Notes under the pieces: model-generated
Databases searched by the model: none
What the model saw: only the letters and a program-made list of their open reading frames with translations
What the model was told of the DNA's origin: nothing
Program-made: the position numbers and the translations under genes
Shown: one piece after another, positions 57,476-64,000 of the stretch
How positions within the stretch are numbered: position 1 is the first letter of the stretch
Layout of the letters: every line of letters begins with the position of its first letter
Source of the DNA: Saussurea involucrata
Taxonomy: Eukaryota; Streptophyta; Magnoliopsida; Asterales; Asteraceae
Assembly (NCBI GenBank): GCA_033807775.1
Contig: JAWVWS010001006.1
Location: 434,001 to 498,000 of the forward strand
Direction: 5' to 3'
Length of the DNA stretch: 64,000 bases

Positions 57476-58287
57476 TTATAGTTTATGATGAAAGCCACAT
57501 TCTTATAAATCATCCTAAAGGAAAAAAATATCATTACCATGTGACTTATTCATAAAGAGGTTTAAGGATAGCATCCATAAATGATAAATCACTATGTAGT
57601 CCGTTAATTGTTGCAAAAATACCAGCAGATGGAAGACCTCCACCCTATAAACAAGTTTCATGGGAAAAAATATATTTATATAAAGTTGGCATTTTCATGG
57701 CATTGATTTGAAGACACTTATCAAGATATGTTTAAAGTATTTCATGCATTCAATCTTAAATCTTGGGGTTACTGAGAATGTCTAACATATGCAAATAGAC
57801 TATTTTGTTATACAGGGACGACTTATTAAGTGAAGGACAAGCAGGAATAATTTCCAGATGTGTTTCACAAGAAGAATCATCAAGACTAAGACCAAGCAAG
57901 CCAATTTAAAACAAGGCCATAGAAAACGAAACATCAACAGGTTCATGTTTATCCAAACAGTCCATGAAACAAAGTGTGTAAAAGGAATACAGCAAAAACA
58001 CTACAACAGGTAGGCACATAAGTTGTTATTGTTTAGAAAAGTTTGATGGGTTTGGATATGCAGATTCACACTTTGAAATCTCTTCAAGGAAGATTATTAG
58101 TAATAGCATTTCACATTTTATTTTAGTTATATAAAGCTTATATTATATTGGTTGCATTATATTCCATTGTTAAATTGTTGTGAAATTTTTTATATGATTT
58201 TATGGAACATTTGGATGGTGGTTTTTGGTAGGTTTTCTGTTGGGGACAAGACATAATCTTTTATGGAATGTCCATGAAATTCAGGGG
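57476..58287. other. Spacer between the Helitron and the FATB pseudogene
   Basis: AT-rich DNA. From about 58195 the sequence may include the end of the FATB transit-peptide exon (ATGAAATTCAGGGGG), but I cannot define its start. Nothing else is supportable. Confidence 0.4.
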
Positions 58288-60067
58288 GTTTGCAAGTTAA
58301 GGCTAATACACAGGCTCCTGCAGAGGTAAAATACGGGACTAGAGTACATACCATCATCAAGACTGATGATAATTCTACATCACATGTTCCAAGAACCTTT
58401 ATCAACCAGTTGCCGATTCGAGCATGCTTCTTGCTGCAATCATAACAATCTTTTTGGATGTAGAGAAGCAATGGATGATGCTGGATTGGAAAACCAAGTG
58501 GCCCGACATGCTTGCTGATTTGGATCCTTTTGCTTTAGGGAGAATTGTGGAGGATGGCCTTGTATTCATTCCGTCAAAATTTCTCTATTAGATCATATGA
58601 AATAGGGGCTGATCGAACTGCATCGATAGAGATGCAAATGAATCATTTGCAGATCTGGTGATCTTTCATATAATGAATTTTTCATAGATCTTAGTGTTTT
58701 AAGTATCATATCGGAAGCTCAAATTTATAAAAATTTGTGCTGATTTTCCAGGAAACTGCCCTTAATCATGTAAAGACTGATGGACTATTGGGTGATGGCC
58801 TTGGCTCAACACCAGAAATTTGCAAGAAAATTTTAATATTTATTCTGCGTGGTGACAAAGATGCAGGTCATGGTAGACCGTTATCCAACATCGTAAGTCA
58901 CTTGTCTCGGTTATCTTTATTAGACAATTATGGTTGATAATAGGAACTCATAACATCCGCATTTAGTATGCAAAGTTCATAATTCAGGTTTCTATTTGTT
59001 CTGTTATGTTTTATTCTTTTATTGAGCCACAGAAAGATGTAGCTGAATGGATAAAGCCTCTCCCCTTTCTTGTACATGGGTTTTAGGAAATTTCTTTTCG
59101 TGTTCTACTTTGAACATGAATTATACCTTCATTTCTAATGGAGCTTGGTGTTAAAAAAAAACCTTGGAATCTACTCCAAGTATGTTGCATACATGGTTTG
59201 GAAGTACATTGGGCATAGTACGTAGAATCCTAAAATCACATAGAAATTGGGTTACTAAAATTCATTGCACCTTTATTGAACAAGGAGACTTTTTCGGAGA
59301 CACGTTTAAAAATGCTAAGCTAGCAAGATCCAACACACACACAAATATATATATATATATATTTATACTAATGTTTATTATTTTATTTGTTTATCCCGGA
59401 TCTTAAATCAATATGTAACTATATTTTAACTTATGTATTACAAACAATATATAAGTTTTATCTTGAACATTTTGTGTGATGTAAATTTTAACATTTATGT
59501 CAAAATATAGCTCGTCTGTCATTATGTAACTTTTAATATGAATCTGTAACGTAAGTATGAGAATTATCAACAACTTTTTGTTTCAATTTTTTTTCATCGT
59601 TATGCCTAGAGATGCACAAACGAATTAGTGGATAGATATCGATCAGAAAAGAACTCGTTGTTGGGGCTAGGACCGAGTTGGACCCAGAAAACGAACAGTC
59701 GGAATTTTCCAAGTTAACGACCGATTAAATTAGGTCCTAAAAAGTCAAATAAAACTAAATGAAGGTGACAAATTTCAATGGTAATGGACTACAGAAGTAC
59801 TTGGTTGCAATTAAGAAGCATGGGGCATTTTAAAATCCGAAAGTTACGGTTTTAGAAATATAATAGCTCTGTGAAAGACCTTTTGTATAATTATGTTGCA
59901 AGTAGGTTGACACTTTGACCCCGCGGGATTTTGACATTCTCAGATCTATTGCAGGGTGATGTTGTTCAAGTAGATGCATGGGTAGCTTGATCTGGGAAAA
60001 ACGACAAGCGATGTGATTGGTTGCTTCGTGATTGCAAAACAGGCGAGATCATAACAAGAGCTTCAAG
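58288..60067 (+). pseudogene. FATB: Acyl-ACP thioesterase FATB pseudogene, truncated
   Basis: FATB releases saturated fatty acids from acyl carrier protein in plastids. Three exon pieces are clear. Exon A (58288-58652) runs from GLQVKANTQAPAE and KTDDNSTSHVPRTFINQLP through WMMLDWK to IGADRTASIEMQMNHLQ, with two frameshifts. Exon B (58751 to about 58892) gives ETALNHVKTDGLLGDGLGSTPE. Exon C (59955-60067) gives GDVVQVDAWVA-stop-SGKN and DWLLRDCKTGEIITRAS. The splice acceptors are still AG, but the first donor reads AT in place of GT. The transit-peptide start and the C-terminal half with the catalytic hot-dog domain are missing. Introns are kept, so it is a genomic copy, not a retrocopy. Confidence 0.88.
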
Positions 60068-61293
60068 GTATAACTTGTGATTTTTTTTTCAAATAGTCTA
60101 AAATGATGTTGATCATGGCAACAATAAGAACAATGGTGACGATAACAACAATAACAATAGTAGTTTGTTCATTCACTCATAAACCTTACTGATACTGTTG
60201 TTTTGTCGCCTAAATTTTATAGGTGGTTTTAGTGTCATCAATCATTTACTGCGGTTGTTGTGCCATTGATAATGATTTGATTTGGAAGTCGTTTGTTAGA
60301 CCAGACTTGGGAGTCTGCTTAACAACCGTCAGTACTCCTTTTTGTAACCTGGACAAACATTATCAATGGCCTCTTTCAATTCAATATTTGGGGTGTCAAT
60401 TTGAAAGCTACTTGTTACGACATTGAGTAATTCCGATTTTAAAGTTGTTGGTTAGGCCATATTTTTATCCTCAACAGCTTTCAGAGTCCTCTGGTATTTT
60501 AGACAAATGTTTCTAGGTTCTTTTTATTGTATCTTTTGTACTTGCAATATGTTCTTTCTTTGGTTCATAGATGCGAGAAGTAAAGACCATATATTATCAT
60601 GCAAGCGGTTTAATGCCAGTAGATTTTATTTAACTAACAATTGTTTGATTTATGGTATTAAAATTGATAACCAACCCCGGTAATGATGGTTTCCCTATGT
60701 TGATGACTTGGAATTGAGATATCTGATTCTAGATCAACTTCCTCGTCTATGTGAAATTGTTAATTTATTGCATGTTGTTATTTTTTTATGGTTGAATAAC
60801 GATTAGTATTCTGAGTTGGCTTGAAGTAATTATAATGTAGGCAAAGCAACAAGTCAGGAGATTGAGAGATTGAGAGGAAATGGGATTAAGCTGATTACAA
60901 TTTTTTCCTTGGCTTCACTAGAAAATGTTGGCAAAATATCGTTTTCTAAATTTAAGTCCCATTTGTCTATAGACACACAACCATCGACATTTGTTTTTGT
61001 AGGACTCATATCTTGGTGCATAACGTCATTGGTGGTCATCGAAATAGATCAAATGTGAAGTTTGTGAAAGTATGTCTGCGAAGTTGGACAAGATTTATAT
61101 TTGTTTGACATCTAAAAAAGCTACCAGGCTGTCAAATACTATTGTTCCCATTGAATCCAATGTTCTATATATCGAGCAAGTTAAGTATTCTTCAAAGGTG
61201 TTGCCTTTCAGATTCACCTTTGAATCCTTAAAGACAAGTGTTGGTTCCCGTTTTGCTTTAAACAAGATTATCAGATCTATTAGTTCAAGTTAA
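60068..61293. other. Region without a supportable gene
   Basis: After the FATB exon C there is no trace of the next FATB exons. Small ORFs (60870-61058 plus, its minus shadow, and 61072-61293 plus) look like scraps of coding DNA but match no family I know. GTTAA at 61289-61293 is the likely target of Copia-D. Confidence 0.45.
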
Positions 61294-62076
61294 TGTTTGA
61301 TGCGGAAGCGTATTTGAAGAACTAACAGACAAGTTTGATAGATTTAGACCAAAATATAAATAAACAGTGAACAGAATATTATATCTCAAAGTTTACTGAA
61401 TATATAAAATAAGAACAGGTTTAAGAACTATGAGTAAGAAAAGCTTCAAAACAGATATGACTTTTAAGGTGAATAAGCTTTTGTGTTCTTGTGATGTTCG
61501 ATTTATATGTGATAAGGAAGAACTCAACATGAGTCTTCCTTATATACTACTCTAAAGGGGACCATAAAGCATATGCTACTATTCAGACGATACTGATGAA
61601 TAGTTGAACGGATGTCGTGAACAGTTGCAAGTGTGGCATGAACAGTCAGACGTGCTGTATTGCATTTAATGCAGCAGACGTCTATTATGTACTAAGCCCT
61701 ATTGAATCCAATCAGAATTTGACACGTCGACGTTGGACATGGCATGCTACCATGCAAGTTGATGAACATGTCCTGTAACAGTAGCAAGATATTGTAAATA
61801 TCTTCAAGTCGTATTGTGAGGACCACAGAGGCTCTGTAATGAGTTACAGAGGTTCTGCGGTCTGGTCCTCTGTGGAGCAGTCTTCCCCGGATTCCGAGTT
61901 ATTGATCTTCTTTGCGCGTATGACATAGCTTCTGTAGCGCGCCTCTTTAGCTTCTGTAGATTCTTGATCTTGATCTCTCGGTAAGTCTGGCAGAGCTTCT
62001 GTAAGAGACTTTCTTCACTTAGCCTATTTTTCACTACTTCTAAATACTTCTTTGATTAGGAAGATTGAAGCTAACA
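61294..62076 (-). repeat. Copia-D 3' LTR
   Basis: 783 bp. In element sense it has a TATATAAGG box (complement near 61542-61550) and CTCTGT/ACAGAG hexamers near 61830-61880. Confidence 0.82.
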
Positions 62077-62263
62077 ATCTCCCCCTAAGTAGTGAAAAAT
62101 AAAAAAAATTGAACTTGAGTTTAGTTAGGCTATGTTAGATAAGACAGAGGTTAAACAATACCTCGAAAGTTCTTTCATTTAGAAATATGCCAGAGGCATT
62201 TTACATTTGAGTACAATGAAAGATAAACTTTGACTTGGTTTGCAGAGATTGGAGGTCTGATAA

Positions 62264-64000
62264 TCAGATTTTGGCATCTTTGAAATCGTTGTAGCTTCTG
62301 TTGTCTCTTCCGACTCTTCTGATCTCTTTGTAGAAACTGATGCAGAGTTCTCTTAGGCGGATTGTGGCATCAATCTTTCTGATGAAAGTATCTGCAGCAT
62401 CTCTATCCATTTTCTCTGTACCTCTGTATTTTACAAGGCTTGTTCTGAACTTGTTCAGAGTACTAGTTGTGTACTTCTGACAGTCCATGCACAAAAACAG
62501 TTTAACTTCGCCTTGTGGGTTTTGAAATACTAACCCAAACTGTGGTTTTGTGATGATTGAGTTAGGTACGGCGTCCGGTGGGCAGCGATCCTCTGGTGGT
62601 CGTAAATCCAGATGTTTGAGACCAAGTTCCTTTCCCAGCTGGAAATCTATCATGCTGTAGTGCAGAAGCTTTTCCCTCATCGCTTTTCTCAACACTTGAT
62701 AGGCTCTGGTGTTTGGCTCTGTGTTGTAGTTGTCTTTTGTCCATTGCAGAAGGTCAGGTAGATCATAAGGATTGATATTTCGTAGGTCAGCATCAGCGAA
62801 GGTGGTTTCTGAATTGTTCTCTCTTCTGACTTTGTAAAGATTGTACCTGACCCTTGGATAGGTTCTTGTAAAGGAGAACCTGCAGAAGATTACCTTTTTG
62901 ATCTTGTGAATTGAGAAGACATTTGCTTTGGTTCTTGGCTTTGTCCTTGTGAAGATGTTCTCAAATTCTTCTCTGATCCTTGGATCTGTCACATGATCTG
63001 TAGGATGATTGGTCTGAAAGGATTGTTTATAGAGGTATTTGTATACCACTTCTTCCATCTCTTCATGTGTTGGATTAGGTTGTGGTATTTGTCTTCTGAG
63101 ACTCTCCATTTTTTGAACAACTTCTGCAGTTCTATCAGTTAGAAGAATGTCTGACAGAGGCTTCAATCCATATGCCCAGTCCTCTTCTTCAGGCTTTGGA
63201 GTTTGGAAGGCATCAAAGGCGCTCTTCATCAATTTCTCTGTAGGCTTGGGTAATGATTTCTTTTTCTTGTGCTCTTCTGTCAGTATTGCTTTGCCCTTAT
63301 CTTTGGCTTTTGGAGGTGTAGAACCTGTTTCTTCTGTAGGTTTGGAGGTTGGTGCTTCTGTTGGCTTGATGGGGGTTGCCATGTAGGTTTTGACACTTGT
63401 TTTTTAGAGGACTTTTGTGGCGTTGGTTCTGTTGGCTTTCTTTGCTCTGTAACCTCTGTAGGAGGTTCTTTGGTGACTTCTTCTGTAAGCTCGGTTTCTG
63501 TGGATTGATGTATGTCGAATTTTCTTGCCATTTTGAAAGCTAGTGTGAACCTGTGCCTTTCTTCTTCTCTCTGTGACATTCGATCAGTCATTGTATTGTG
63601 CATCTTTTTCAGAATATCAGAAGCAGAGATCGTTGGTCTTTTTGGTTTGGTGGCAATTGACTTTCTTCTTGGTATGGTTGGGGGTTTTTCTGTTGATTTT
63701 GTTGAAGGACTTTCTTCCAAAATGATTACCACAGGGGTGGTTGTTGCCTCTGTGGGTTGCTGATCAGCTTCTGGAATATTTGTTTCTTCAGGACTTGATT
63801 CCACAGAGATGGGTGTTGTCTCTGTGGGCTGTTGAGTTTGTTGTTGATCTTGGGTTTGTTCTGGAGGAGCTTGACTGATTGGTTCTGCTGCGATTGGTGG
63901 AGTTTGTATTCCCTTGCCCGTAGCTTTCTCCCTTGTATTCTCCCCCTCAGGATTATCTGATGGACCAGGATGGTCATCATCAGAATCATCCTGACTCTTA
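62264..64000 (-). pseudogene. Copia-D extra downstream ORF, C-terminal part with frameshifts
   Basis: Frame 62264-63382 (about 372 residues) carries an acidic, lysine- and proline-rich start and then the domain shared with Copia-B and -C: FADADLRNI, NPYDLPDLL, MIDFQLGKEL and KPQFGLVF. Upstream, frame 63280-63804 (EESPSTKSTEKPPTIPRRKS) and frame 63726-63989 continue it after single-base frameshifts near 63395 and 63760. The 5' part is outside the window. No catalytic or membrane signature is present. Confidence 0.8.

Larger units (their letters stand above)
61294..64000 (-). mobile_element. Copia-D: SIRE-like Copia element, 3' end only
   Basis: A complete 3' LTR (61294-62076, 783 bp) begins TGTTAGCTTCAATC and ends CGCATCAAACA in element sense and is preceded by the purine tract CTTAGGGGGAGAT. 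Upstream in element sense is the extra ORF. The rest, including the second target duplication, lies beyond the window. In its LTR ACAGAGG/CTCTGT-type hexamers recur as in Copia-B, though the LTR start differs, so it is a related but separate family. Confidence 0.85.

Noticed and set aside
60870..61293. Two small ORFs possibly from a host gene
   Set aside because: No family recognised, no clear exon borders, and similar-sized ORFs occur by chance in this AT-rich DNA.

Overview
This window is intergenic plant chromatin dominated by LTR retrotransposons. The proteins and the domain order of the elements, a FATB acyl-ACP thioesterase pseudogene with plant exon borders, an R2R3-MYB protein and a plant-type Helitron all point to a flowering plant. 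SIRE-like Copia elements with very long extra ORFs behind RNase H remind me of Asteraceae genomes, but that family call is recollection and is not proven here. I see no undamaged ordinary host gene.

The left half (1-34255) is one nest of insertions, and four of them have exact target-site duplications (TSDs). The host of the nest is a plus-strand SIRE-like Copia element (Copia-A) whose 3' end lies at 34255. An LTR of an unrelated element (1-1625) sits in its body. Its 3' LTR is split by a non-coding Gypsy-type element at 3796-34148 (TSD ATTTA). The 3' LTR of that element is split by Copia-B at 9611-31822 (TSD GTAAC) and also carries a small Harbinger-like MITE at 33767-34089 (TSD TAA). The reverse transcriptase (RT) of Copia-B is split by a minus-strand chromovirus (Gypsy, Tekay-like) at 15010-24934 (TSD GCTCT). 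LTR divergence by eye falls with depth in the nest, as it should.

The right half is looser. Bases 34256-37989 hold low-complexity DNA and a MITE-like inverted repeat. Copia-C (37990-50760, minus, TSD GTAAT) is a complete but decayed SIRE-like element. A 1.6 kb LTR element at 52085-53670 (minus, TSD ACATG) has an initiator-Met primer-binding site (PBS), a polypurine tract (PPT) and near-identical LTRs. In place of gag-pol it carries one intact R2R3-MYB reading frame. A non-autonomous Helitron (54021-57475), a truncated FATB pseudogene (58288-60067) and the 3' end of another SIRE-like element (Copia-D, from 61294, minus) complete the window.

The most interesting items are these. First, the MYB-carrying mini-retrotransposon, whose LTR also contains an inverted pair of MYB-type core sites, so a self-activation loop is conceivable. 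Second, a 77 bp GT-AG intron between gag and protease of the young chromovirus, whose removal joins two frames into one open reading frame of about 1,493 codons. Third, a shared, unnamed domain in the extra downstream ORF of Copia-B, -C and -D, together with a TATA-containing promoter-like stretch in front of that ORF in Copia-B.
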